Shown one piece after another: positions 1 through 7,882 of a DNA stretch of 50,069 nucleotides. The DNA is from an uncultured Pseudorhodobacter sp. (lineage in GTDB: Bacteria; Pseudomonadota; Alphaproteobacteria; Rhodobacterales; Rhodobacteraceae). A model generated the notes under the pieces. It was given only the letters and a program-made list of their open reading frames with translations. It did not search any database and was not told the origin of the DNA. How positions within the stretch are numbered: the stretch's first letter is position 1; each line of letters begins with the position of its first letter. A program made the translations under genes and the position numbers. The stretch lies in the NCBI GenBank assembly GCA_913062925.1, contig CAJXWJ010000022.1, positions 1-50,069 on the forward strand, written 5' to 3'.

Positions 1-39
1 GCCCCAGAAGGACCCATAACTTATTTTTCATATTGAAAG

Positions 40-129
40 TGGCGGATCGATAGGGATTCGAACCCTAGAGACGGTTCCCCGCCTACACACTTTCCAGGCG
101 TGCGCCTTCGACCACTCGGCCACCGATCC
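40..129 (-). tRNA. tRNA-Ser (anticodon GGA)
   Basis: The minus strand folds as a class II tRNA of 90 nt. The acceptor arm GGATCGG pairs with TCGATCC, followed by discriminator G and an encoded CCA at 40-42. The T arm is TAGGG/CCCTA around TTCGAAT. The anticodon loop CTGGAAA gives GGA, which reads UCC/UCU serine codons. The long variable arm is typical of serine tRNAs. It lies downstream of the AlaX gene on the same strand, with 170 bases between them in which I see no gene or clear terminator. The 39 bases beyond its 3' end hold nothing recognisable. Confidence 0.96.
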
Positions 130-299
130 GTTGCGGGGTGTTTAGCCTGCTCGTATGGGTGGGCGCAAGGGGGCAAATGGGCGGTTTTTGGGGTATTTCT
201 GTCAGTGATATGGCCGCAATTGCGAAAACCCGCGCCTTGGGCCCTGCCCTAGATCGGGCTTTGGGTCCGGCCTCTCGCTTTGAGGTGAAACGCGGCGCC

Positions 300-1010
300 T
301 TAGGCAAGCAGCATCAGGTTCACGCGGCGGTTTTGTTTGCCCTTATTCTCGATCTTACCGATTTCGACGCGGCCAATTTCGGCGGTGCGGGCAACATGGG
401 TTCCGCCGCAGGGTTGTAGATCAATATCGCCGATCTGGACCAGCCTAACCTGCCCCTGCCCCATCGGCGGGCGCACTGACATGGTTTTGACCAGCTCGGG
501 TTTGGCCTCGAGCTCGGCATCGGTGATAAAACTGGTGCTGACCACCAAATCGCGGGCGATCAGCGCGTTCAAGGCCGTGTTAAGCGCTGCCACATCCACG
601 GGCGGCTCTGGCATCATGAAATCCAGCCGGCCGCGCTCGGCTCCGATCTGGCCACCGGTGACCGGAAGCGGGATCACCACCGACAAAAGATGCAGCGCGG
701 TATGCATTCGCATCAGTTTATGGCGCCGCGTCCAGTCAATTTGCTGCACCACTTCGACGCCTTCACGCGGCAGGGCTGCGGCCTCGGCGGGCACCAGAGC
801 GATCAGCCCGCCCTCGATCCGCACCGCCGTGGCAATCTCAAGCTTGCGACCTTCCCAATAAATAAAGCCGCTGTCGCCAGGCTGGCCGCCGCTGGTGGCG
901 TAAAACACCGAGGCCTGCACCACGATGCCGCCTTCGGGGGTATGGCCCAGCACTTGGGTCTTGGCCTCGCGCAGATAGGCATCGTCGCGAAACAGCAGCT
1001 GCGTCGTCAT
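300..1010 (-). CDS. alaX: AlaX-type alanyl-tRNA editing hydrolase
   Basis: This 236-residue protein is a free-standing trans-editing domain related to the second additional domain of alanyl/threonyl-tRNA synthetases. Such proteins hydrolyse tRNA(Ala) mischarged with serine or glycine in the cytosol. The zinc site is visible as HTALH (His103, His107) and CGGTH (Cys201, His205). The N-terminal part, with a GGQPGDSG stretch at residues 41-48, makes it the longer AlaX class rather than the minimal one. Its start overlaps the stop of the upstream MscS-type gene by four bases (ATGA), so the two are translationally coupled in the cysK-channel-alaX operon. Assignment to the family is firm; the exact amino acid specificity is inferred. 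Confidence 0.9.
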   Translation of the reverse strand: MTTQLLFRDDAYLREAKTQVLGHTPEGGIVVQASVFYATSGGQPGDSGFIYWEGRKLEIATAVRIEGGLIALVPAEAAALPREGVEVVQQIDWTRRHKLMRMHTALHLLSVVIPLPVTGGQIGAERGRLDFMMPEPPVDVAALNTALNALIARDLVVSTSFITDAELEAKPELVKTMSVRPPMGQGQVRLVQIGDIDLQPCGGTHVARTAEIGRVEIGKIENKGKQNRRVNLMLLA

Positions 1011-3445
1011 AGCTCTGGCTTTCCTTTTGCCGGGGCGGCCTTGGGCTGCGGTATGCTGCGCAGCGCTGCGGCCAATTCGTCGATATTGCGCAGGTGAATA
1101 TCCTGCTGGGTGAAGGGAATTTCAATGCCATGTTCGGTGAAGGCACGCGCGATCTCGTGATTGATTTCCGATCGCACAGAGACGCCAAAGTTCACATCGC
1201 GCAAGATCACCCGCATCTCGAAGTTGATCGAATCCGCGCCAAAGCCTGCCAGCACAATCTGCGGCGGCGGGGTCAGCACCACCATCGGCTGGGCTTCGGC
1301 AATCTCGAGCAGCACGGCCTCGACCTTGCGGGTGTCAGAGCCATAGGCCACCCCAATCGGCACGATCAGCCGACCCGAGAGGCTAAAACGGGTGTAATTG
1401 GTCACCCGCCCCGAGATCAGATCCGAATTTGGCACGATGACATCGGACCGATCAAAGGTCTGGATCCGCGTCGAGCGCACCGAGATGGATTTGACGATGC
1501 CTTGGGTGGTGCCGACCTCGATCCAATCGCCCTCGGACACCGGGCGTTCGATCAGCAAAATGATGCCCGAAACAAAGTTCGACACCACCGTTTGCAAGCC
1601 AAAACCAATGCCCACCGACAAGGCCCCAGCCACAATTGCAAGGCCAGACAGATCAATCCCTGCGGCATTGATCCCCACCAAGGCCGCAAGGAAAATGCCG
1701 ATATAACCTATGCCCGAGACAACCGCATTCTGCCCGCCCTGATCGAGCGCGGTGCGCGGCAAAACGCTGGTCTTCAGCGCGCTTTGAAACAGCCGGGTCA
1801 GCCCATAGCCAATACCAAAAATCGCGGCAAAAATCAAAAACACCGTGGGCGAGATGCGGGTATCGCCCAGCTGCACGCCCTCGCGGAATTGCGTCCAAAG
1901 CTCGGTCAGATCCGCCAGCCGCGCACCCCAGATCAGCGCAAACAGCGGCAGGGTCGCCAGCATCAGCGCAAAGCCGATCAGCACAGGAGCAAGGGCGGTC
2001 CGGCTGGCATCCTCGTCCTGCCGCGTCAGCAAAGCATAGCCGTCTTCGGTCAGTTGCTGCACCACCAAAAGCAGAGCCACCAAGCCCATCGACATCACCG
2101 CAGGATAAACCATTGCCGAGGCCGCCGAGATATAGCCGACAGCCGCCAGCACGGGCCCCAAGAGCCCCAGCAACATCGCCCCGCGCGCCAGCAGCAGGGC
2201 AAATTGCGTGACATAACCCGGCTTATCCTCGCTCGTCTCTGCGGCAGAAAGATGCTGCTGCAAGAAATGCCCCATCCGGAACAGCAAAAGCCCACAAATC
2301 ACGATCAGCGGAAAGGAAATGACAGAGGTTGCGGCTTCGCTGGCCTGTTGTTGGTCCAATACCACCCGCCGCAGGGTCTCTAGGGCAAGCAAAACCCCGA
2401 AAGAGGCCGAAAGCACCCGCCCCTCGCCACGCCGCTCTGTCACCAATCCCAGCGGCGATGGCGCATGGGCTGCGGTTGGAAAAATCCGTCCCCCCAGCCA
2501 ACGCACGCCGAAAAACTGCAAGCCCATCATCGGCAAAGCGCTGACAACCGCCGCACTTAACCCGCCCAGCATCGCGGTCATTTGCAGCGCCACCGTGATC
2601 AGCGCCACCCCCGCCAGCGGAATGGCAATCTGCCCCAGCGAGGCCGCAAAAGCCACCAACCGCTGCCCGCGCGCCGAGGTGCGGTCTTGCAGCCAGTCGA
2701 TCTGGCGATCCACCCACAGCCGGCCACGCCACAAAATTGCCACCGCCAACACCAACAGCGCAAGCACAACCGGCAGCATATCGGCCAATTCGGCCCGCGC
2801 GATTGGGCTGGCCCATTTCAGCCGCAGCTCGTTGTAAAGTGACAGCGTGATCGAGGTGGCAGCCCCAAAAGCCGCAGGCCAATTGGCCGGATTGATCGGC
2901 ATCGGCCAAAGTTGCAGCAGCTGATCGGCTTGGCGTTCGCGCAGCAGGGTGTCAATCTCGCGGATCAGACCATCGGCGCGCTGATAGGCCTCATCGGCGG
3001 CAATTCCGGGCGCTTGCAGTCGCACCAGCTGATCGGCCAATTCCGAGCGCCGCTTGGCAATCTCGTCGCTTTCGGTGGCACCTTCGGCAGGTGCTGGCCC
3101 CAAGGCTTCGATCTGGGTGCGCAGGGTTGCAATGCGGGCTGCATTGGCGTTCTGCGCGCCCAAAAATGCCGTGCGCCAATCCACCAGCAGGCTGCGCAGC
3201 TGTTCAATCGCCGCCGTGGTCGAGGCAGGTGCGGCAATCACCGCCTCGGCGCGATCAGCCATCGCCCCCCAAGCGGTATAATCCAAAGCAGCGCTTGCGT
3301 CGGGCTGTGGCACCACAGGGCTTGCAGGCGCCAAGACCATCGCCCCGCTGGCATCCACCGACGGCAGGTTTTGGCTTTGGCCCTGCCCTACAAAGGCAAG
3401 CGACAGCGTCAAAACGGCGAGAAAGGTCTTCAGCTGAAAGCTCAT
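1007..3445 (-). CDS. MscS-family mechanosensitive channel with large periplasmic N-terminal domain (DUF3772 type)
   Basis: This 812-residue inner-membrane protein is much longer than E. coli MscS (286 aa). Residues 1-25 form a signal peptide ending near AFVGQGQSQ. A coiled, Glu/Gln/Arg-rich periplasmic region follows (about 80-190), then several transmembrane segments (about 215-600). The C-terminal MscS core includes the pore-like Gly/Ala-rich helix (LSGLAIVAGALSVGIGFGLQ) and the beta domain with IVPNSDLISGRVTNYT. Such channels release osmolytes under hypo-osmotic shock. It is the middle gene of cysK-channel-alaX, overlapping both neighbours by 4 bp. The link between a channel and cysteine synthesis is not explained by the family. 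Confidence 0.88.
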   Translation of the reverse strand: MSFQLKTFLAVLTLSLAFVGQGQSQNLPSVDASGAMVLAPASPVVPQPDASAALDYTAWGAMADRAEAVIAAPASTTAAIEQLRSLLVDWRTAFLGAQNANAARIATLRTQIEALGPAPAEGATESDEIAKRRSELADQLVRLQAPGIAADEAYQRADGLIREIDTLLRERQADQLLQLWPMPINPANWPAAFGAATSITLSLYNELRLKWASPIARAELADMLPVVLALLVLAVAILWRGRLWVDRQIDWLQDRTSARGQRLVAFAASLGQIAIPLAGVALITVALQMTAMLGGLSAAVVSALPMMGLQFFGVRWLGGRIFPTAAHAPSPLGLVTERRGEGRVLSASFGVLLALETLRRVVLDQQQASEAATSVISFPLIVICGLLLFRMGHFLQQHLSAAETSEDKPGYVTQFALLLARGAMLLGLLGPVLAAVGYISAASAMVYPAVMSMGLVALLLVVQQLTEDGYALLTRQDEDASRTALAPVLIGFALMLATLPLFALIWGARLADLTELWTQFREGVQLGDTRISPTVFLIFAAIFGIGYGLTRLFQSALKTSVLPRTALDQGGQNAVVSGIGYIGIFLAALVGINAAGIDLSGLAIVAGALSVGIGFGLQTVVSNFVSGIILLIERPVSEGDWIEVGTTQGIVKSISVRSTRIQTFDRSDVIVPNSDLISGRVTNYTRFSLSGRLIVPIGVAYGSDTRKVEAVLLEIAEAQPMVVLTPPPQIVLAGFGADSINFEMRVILRDVNFGVSVRSEINHEIARAFTEHGIEIPFTQQDIHLRNIDELAAALRSIPQPKAAPAKGKPEL

Positions 3446-4476
3446 GCCTCTTCAAACACGCTGGGCAAAGTCAGTGGCGCGCGGTCAAGCCAAGTCGGCA
3501 CTGGCAGGCCCTTTTCCTTCAGGAAAGCGGGGTTATACAGCTTTGACTGATAGCGATTGCCATAATCGCACAGGATGGTGACGATAGTATGGCCCGGCCC
3601 CATCTCGCGCGCCATGCGGATGGCGCCTGCGATATTTATCCCCGACGACCCACCAAGGCAGATGCCTTCCTCAGCCAACATCTCAAACACCAAAGGCAAG
3701 GCCTCGGCGTCTGAAATCCGGTAGCTCATGTCTGGGCGAAAGCCTTCCAGATTGGCGGTGATCCGGCCCTGACCGATGCCTTCGGTGATCGAAGATCCCG
3801 GGGCCTCAAAAGCGCCAGTGGTGTAATAGGCATGCAAGGCCGCCCCCTCGGGATCAGCCAGACCAATCTTGACACCATGCGGCTGCAAGGCCATGCCAAC
3901 GCCAGCCAAAGTGCCGCCCGAGCCCACCGCGCAGATAAAGCCGTCGACCTTGCCGTCGGTTTGCTGCCAAATCTCTGGTCCCGTGGTTTCAATATGGGCT
4001 TGGCGGTTGGCGATATTGTCAAACTGATTGGCCCAGATAGCACCCTTGGGTTCGGTCATCGCCAAGGCCTGCGCCAAGCGGCCCGAATAGCGCACATAGT
4101 TGTTGGGGTTCTTATAGGGCGCTGCGGGCACCTGCACCAATTCAGCGCCTGCCAACCGCAGCATATCTTTCTTTTCCTGCGATTGGGTTTCAGGAATAAC
4201 GATCACAGTGCGAAAGCCCATGCTGGCGCCGACCAAAGCCAGACCAATGCCGGTATTGCCGGCAGTGCCTTCGACAATCGTGCCGCCGGGCTGCAACTGC
4301 CCCTTGGCCACCGCATCGCGGATCATAAACAGCGCCGCGCGGTCCTTGACCGATTGGCCGGGGTTCAAAAACTCGCATTTTCCCAAGATCGTGCAGCCGG
4401 TAATCTCGGAGGCCCGCTTCAATTTCAAAAGCGGCGTGTTGCCGATTGTCTCTGCCAGATCGCGGTGAATACGCAT
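3442..4476 (-). CDS. cysK: Cysteine synthase A (O-acetylserine sulfhydrylase)
   Basis: This 344-residue, fold-type II PLP enzyme makes L-cysteine from O-acetylserine and sulfide. The N-terminus carries the ETIGNTPLLKL signature and Lys44 in NPGQSVKDRA is the PLP lysine. EGTAGNTGIGLA matches the substrate-binding loop and GSGGTLAG the phosphate-binding loop. The ATG at 4476 is preferred over an upstream in-frame start because AAGGAT lies just before it and homologues begin here. Cysteine synthase is a known contributor to tellurite resistance in Rhodobacter sphaeroides, where it was found near trgAB; here trgAB lies about 3.4 kb upstream on the same strand. It is the first gene of the cysK-channel-alaX operon. 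Confidence 0.93.
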   Translation of the reverse strand: MRIHRDLAETIGNTPLLKLKRASEITGCTILGKCEFLNPGQSVKDRAALFMIRDAVAKGQLQPGGTIVEGTAGNTGIGLALVGASMGFRTVIVIPETQSQEKKDMLRLAGAELVQVPAAPYKNPNNYVRYSGRLAQALAMTEPKGAIWANQFDNIANRQAHIETTGPEIWQQTDGKVDGFICAVGSGGTLAGVGMALQPHGVKIGLADPEGAALHAYYTTGAFEAPGSSITEGIGQGRITANLEGFRPDMSYRISDAEALPLVFEMLAEEGICLGGSSGINIAGAIRMAREMGPGHTIVTILCDYGNRYQSKLYNPAFLKEKGLPVPTWLDRAPLTLPSVFEEA

Positions 4477-4674
4477 GATGCATCCTTTTATCTTTGCCTT
4501 AGGTGTAGGCTGCAAGGCGCAAAAACTCAAGCGATGCCGCACGAAAAGAACCCTGCAAGCGAAATCCCCTGCGGGCTGGAACCCGCGCGTGATGGCCCGT
4601 GGTGTTTTAGAATAATTTTCCGCGCTCTTGGCGGTCTTGGGATGAAAATCAGGATAGAACCGTCGAAAAACCCT

Positions 4675-5310
4675 TCAAATCAGGTGCAATGTCCCGTTTT
4701 CCCCCATGCGATTGCTTGGAAGTTTCAGCATCATCTGCCGCTCAAAGGCAACGATACGCCCGATCGGCTGATAGCGGGACAGATCGACAAACTCCACATC
4801 CGTGCCAACTGACGCCTCGACATCCAGCTGCACCAAGCCGGCCGCCCACCCTTCTTCGTGGCAGAGGAACGCCTTGCACAGCACCACCACCTGCTCGCCA
4901 AAACGCAGCCTCACGCCAAGCCCCTGATCGTCACCATAAAACGCCAAGATAGCCCCCATGACCATCGGACTGGCCGGACCGCCGAACAGGCCATATTCCA
5001 CGCCCTCTGCGGCCGCATCGCCCCCTTCGCTTAGCAAAATATCCCGCTCGGCAATCACGGCGGCGGCGGCAGCAATCGGGCAAATGCAGCGCAAACTGCC
5101 ATAATCATCGCGCTTGGTCCCAAGGTCGGAGGGTCGCAGCTTGCGGCTCGCCTCAAGATAGGCGATCACCAGATCCACCCCTGCCACACCTCGGTTCTCC
5201 AACCACCAAGCCGATTGCGCCAAGGCCGCAGCGATTTCCATCGAATGCCCGGCATGCTGCGCCGCCAAGACCAAAGCCGCTTTCACTGTCTGATACGGAA
5301 GCTCTTGCAC
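4675..5310 (-). CDS. DUF3726-like protein of unknown function
   Basis: This soluble 211-residue protein has no signal peptide or membrane segment. The N-terminal pattern (alanine-rich helix, Trp-Trp, an ENRGVAG turn, then CPIAAAAAV near residue 75) resembles DUF3726, a Proteobacterial family without known function. That assignment is from memory of the pattern, not from a search. It lies downstream of the putrescine-type aminotransferase on the same strand, but a strong terminator at 5394-5427 separates them, so it is probably transcribed on its own. The 198 bases between it and cysK hold no gene I can support. Confidence 0.55.
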   Translation of the reverse strand: MQELPYQTVKAALVLAAQHAGHSMEIAAALAQSAWWLENRGVAGVDLVIAYLEASRKLRPSDLGTKRDDYGSLRCICPIAAAAAVIAERDILLSEGGDAAAEGVEYGLFGGPASPMVMGAILAFYGDDQGLGVRLRFGEQVVVLCKAFLCHEEGWAAGLVQLDVEASVGTDVEFVDLSRYQPIGRIVAFERQMMLKLPSNRMGENGTLHLI

Positions 5311-5393
5311 TGGTTACCCCATCCACACTTTGTGCAAAACTTTGCCCCAAAGGATTTTTAAAATCCAGCAGCAAAGTCATCTTTGAGGATGGC

Positions 5394-5427
5394 AAAAGAA
5401 AACGGGCGGCAGGTTTCCCCGCCACCC
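5394..5427 (-). terminator. Rho-independent terminator after the aminotransferase gene
   Basis: Read on the minus strand, GGGTGGC pairs with GCCGCCC (one G-T pair) around GGGGAAACCT, followed by GTTTTCTTTT. It lies 25 bases past the aminotransferase stop codon. The same stem-loop core recurs after rne. Confidence 0.8.
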
Positions 5428-5452
5428 GTTTGCCCGCGCAAGCCGCCTCTGC

Positions 5453-6850
5453 TCAGCCGCGCGAAACCATCAGCCCATCGGCCTTCAGACCCATGTAGCA
5501 TTCATCCAGCGATACCTTGGCGCGATCCACCAGAATATCAATCTCGTCCGGCGTGATCACCAAAGGCGGCGAGATGATCATCCGGTCGCCAACATGGCGC
5601 ATGATTAGATCATTGGCAAAACAGCGCTCGCGGCAGCGATAGCCGACAGTGCCGGTCTCGGCTGCAAATTTGGCGCGATGCGCCTTATCGGGGGTCAGCG
5701 CAATCGAACCCATCAGACCTACCAACTTAGCCTCGCCCACCAAAGGATGGTCCGCCAGTTCCGCCCAGCGCTTGGCCAGATGCGGATTGGCGACGTTTTG
5801 CACATGTTCGATGATCTTTTCTTCCTGCAAGATCCGCAGGTTCTCCAAAGCCACAGCTGCCGCAACCGGATGGCCCGAATAGGTGTAGCCATGATTGAAA
5901 TCGCCCGCCGAACCCATCACCTCAGCCACCTCGTCACAAACGATCGAGCCGCCAATCGGCTGATAGCCCGAGGAGAGGCCCTTGGCGATGGTCATGATAT
6001 GCGGCTTGATGCCAAAGGTCTGGCTGCCGAACCAATTGCCGGTGCGGCCAAAGCCGGTGATGACCTCGTCGGCGATCAGCAAAATGCCGTATTTATCAAC
6101 GATGCGCTGAATCTCGGGCCAATAGGTCGAAGGCGGAATGATCACGCCGCCTGCACCCTGCACCGGCTCGCCAATGAAAGCGCCGACATTTTCGACGCCC
6201 AGCTGCAAGATCATCGCCTCCAGCTCTTGCGCCCGCATCAGCCCGAAAGCCTCGGGCGTCATATCGCCGCCCTGCTCCCACCAATTCGGCTCGCCAATGT
6301 GCACGATGCCTGCGATCTTGCCGCCATGGGCATGAATGCCCGACATGCCGCCCAAAGATCCACCACCCATGGTCGAGCCATGATAGCCGTTCAACCGCGC
6401 GATAATGATGCGCTTTTCAGGCTGGCCCTTAATGTCCCAATAGCGCCGCACCATGCGGATATTGGTGTCATTGGCCTCTGACCCAGATCCAGCAAAGAAG
6501 ATGTGGTTCATCCCCTCCGGTGCCAGTTCGGCAATCTTGGCGGCAAGTGCGATGGCAGGCACATGGCTGGTCTGAAAGAAGGTGTTATAATAGGCAAGCT
6601 GATCCATCTGCGCCTTGGCCACATCCCCCATCGAGGTGCGACCATAGCCAATGTTAACACACCAAAGCCCAGCCATGCCGTCAATAATGCGGTGGCCCTC
6701 GCTGTCGGTCAGCCAAACCCCCTTGCCCGCCGTCATGATCCGCGCGCCCTTTTGGGCCAGCGCCGAATTGTCGGTGAAAGGATGCATGTGATGCGCTGCA
6801 TCCAGCGCCTGAAGCTCTGCCGTGGGCATGTGGTTGGTGATCTTATTCAT
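5453..6850 (-). CDS. Class III omega-aminotransferase, putrescine--pyruvate (SpuC) type
   Basis: This 465-residue PLP enzyme moves an amino group from a terminal amine to a keto acid, usually pyruvate. Residues 60-70 (AGLWCVNIGYG), GSGSEANDT (121-129), NGYHGST (154-160) and the PLP lysine Lys290 in IAKGLSSGY are all intact. Throughout its length it closely resembles Pseudomonas SpuC (putrescine/cadaverine--pyruvate aminotransferase), including FTYSGHP-type motifs and the IISPPLVI end. Beta-alanine or taurine could be alternative donors. The ATG at 6850 follows AAAGGTC and is preferred over an upstream in-frame start. A GntR/FCD regulator gene lies immediately upstream, with a perfect palindrome in the gap and a terminator downstream. 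Confidence 0.87.
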   Translation of the reverse strand: MNKITNHMPTAELQALDAAHHMHPFTDNSALAQKGARIMTAGKGVWLTDSEGHRIIDGMAGLWCVNIGYGRTSMGDVAKAQMDQLAYYNTFFQTSHVPAIALAAKIAELAPEGMNHIFFAGSGSEANDTNIRMVRRYWDIKGQPEKRIIIARLNGYHGSTMGGGSLGGMSGIHAHGGKIAGIVHIGEPNWWEQGGDMTPEAFGLMRAQELEAMILQLGVENVGAFIGEPVQGAGGVIIPPSTYWPEIQRIVDKYGILLIADEVITGFGRTGNWFGSQTFGIKPHIMTIAKGLSSGYQPIGGSIVCDEVAEVMGSAGDFNHGYTYSGHPVAAAVALENLRILQEEKIIEHVQNVANPHLAKRWAELADHPLVGEAKLVGLMGSIALTPDKAHRAKFAAETGTVGYRCRERCFANDLIMRHVGDRMIISPPLVITPDEIDILVDRAKVSLDECYMGLKADGLMVSRG

Positions 6851-6934
6851 CTGCGGACCTTTCGCCTGACCAAATGGCAACCGCGATTCCGGCAGCCTTT
6901 GCCCCAGCCTAAGAGCAATCTGCGCAGGCTTCAA

Positions 6935-6952
6935 GGAATTTGATCAAATTCC
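6935..6952. promoter_or_regulatory. Perfect 18-bp palindrome, candidate operator of the GntR/FCD regulator
   Basis: GGAATTTGATCAAATTCC is a perfect palindrome centred 93 bases upstream of the aminotransferase start and overlapping the gntR stop codon. The inner 12 bases (ATTTGATCAAAT) recur exactly in front of acuI at 14474-14485. FCD-type GntR proteins bind short palindromes as dimers, so autolocal control of the aminotransferase is a reasonable inference. Confidence 0.65.
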
Positions 6953-7603
6953 GCCGTGCAACAACCCCGCCCGCACATGATCGACACCTTGGGTGATATC
7001 GCGCGCCATCGCAGCGGCCACCGCCGGCGCATCCCCCGCCCTTAACGCGGCCAGCGCCTCCTTATGCGCATCCGGCAGGCTCGAAGCCCCCGCCTCACGC
7101 GTCACCACCCGTAGGCTTGGCCCAAAGCGCAACCAAAGCGAGCGCGCCATATCCAGCAAAACCCCCGCCCCCGCCGCCTCGTAAAGCGCAAAGTGAAAGG
7201 CGTGATTGCTTTGCAAATAGGCCTGCACATCGCCCGCAGCAATTGCAGCATCGACCTGCGCATCCAAATCCTGCAAATCTGCAATCAGCTCAGGCGTCAC
7301 CGCCGCCGTCGCCAGCTCCGCAAGTCGTGGCTCGAGGGTCAACCGGGCAAAAGCCACCTGCTCCAGATCACTGCCCAATAGCCGTGGCACCGTCACCCGC
7401 CGATTGCCCTGCGGCAACAAAGCCCCCTCAGCCGTCAAACGTCGAATGGCCTCGCGCACCGGCGTCATGCCCGCGCCAAGATCAGCGATCAACCCCTGAA
7501 TGGTCACCGGCTGACCGGGGGCGAGAACACCAAACAAAATCATATCGCGCAGCCGCGCATAGGTCAGCTCATGCGTGGGTATCTTGCGGCTGTCGTCACT
7601 CAT
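6944..7603 (-). CDS. GntR-family transcriptional regulator, FCD (FadR-like) subfamily
   Basis: This 219-residue protein has an N-terminal winged helix (residues about 10-75, with LRDMILFGVLAPGQ and TPVREAIRRLTAEGAL, the typical GntR recognition region) and a C-terminal all-helical FCD ligand domain (about 85-215). FCD metal/ligand histidines can be seen in NHAFHFALYEAAG and DAHKEALAALRAGD. The ATG at 7603 has GGGAG ten bases upstream and starts the domain at the usual distance. It sits 93 bases upstream of the amine aminotransferase on the same strand, the classic position of a catabolic regulator. The ligand is unknown; an amine or its aldehyde/acid product is a guess from context. Confidence 0.88.
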   Translation of the reverse strand: MSDDSRKIPTHELTYARLRDMILFGVLAPGQPVTIQGLIADLGAGMTPVREAIRRLTAEGALLPQGNRRVTVPRLLGSDLEQVAFARLTLEPRLAELATAAVTPELIADLQDLDAQVDAAIAAGDVQAYLQSNHAFHFALYEAAGAGVLLDMARSLWLRFGPSLRVVTREAGASSLPDAHKEALAALRAGDAPAVAAAMARDITQGVDHVRAGLLHGGI

Positions 7604-7728
7604 GCAGACCAGACTCCCTTGAGGTGCTGGCCAGTTATGCCACCCAGCGCAGCTCATGCAACCCTCTCTTGCAGCCCAAGCCCTCGCACAAGCGGCAAAA
7701 TACGCCAAAGTGGCGCAACTCTTGCCCT

Positions 7729-7882
7729 TTCATCTGTCTCTAAATATCCCACGGGGGTGCGGGGGTGTGAAACCCCCGCTGCGCGGCAAGCAGCTCTCGA
7801 CCGATTTGGTCGGTCTTCGATCTGGCCAAAAGCGGGGGTTTCACACCCCCGCACCCCCGTGGGATATTTTTAGACAGATGAA
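7729..7882. repeat. 52-bp inverted repeat with nested hairpins (Rhodobacteraceae-type intergenic repeat pair)
   Basis: Arm 7729-7780 is the reverse complement of arm 7831-7882 at 50 of 52 positions, with a 50-base loop between. Each arm contains its own hairpin (GGGGG-TGTGAAA-CCCCC) and the module GGGATATTT...AGATGAA. The right arm runs into the trgB reading frame: it supplies the trgB stop codon and the last codons. It probably acts as the terminator of the trgAB operon and also insulates gntR. A relative of the module occurs at 36692-36765. Confidence 0.85.

Noticed and set aside
1094-2383. A 429-codon frame antisense to the MscS-type gene
   Set aside because: Same reasoning: rich in His, Gln and Arg, with no family likeness, opposite a clear membrane protein gene.
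6935-6952. FNR/CRP-type box reading of the TTTGATCAAA palindrome
   Set aside because: FNR boxes are TTGAT-N4-ATCAA. Here the half-sites abut with no four-base spacer, so this is a different operator type.
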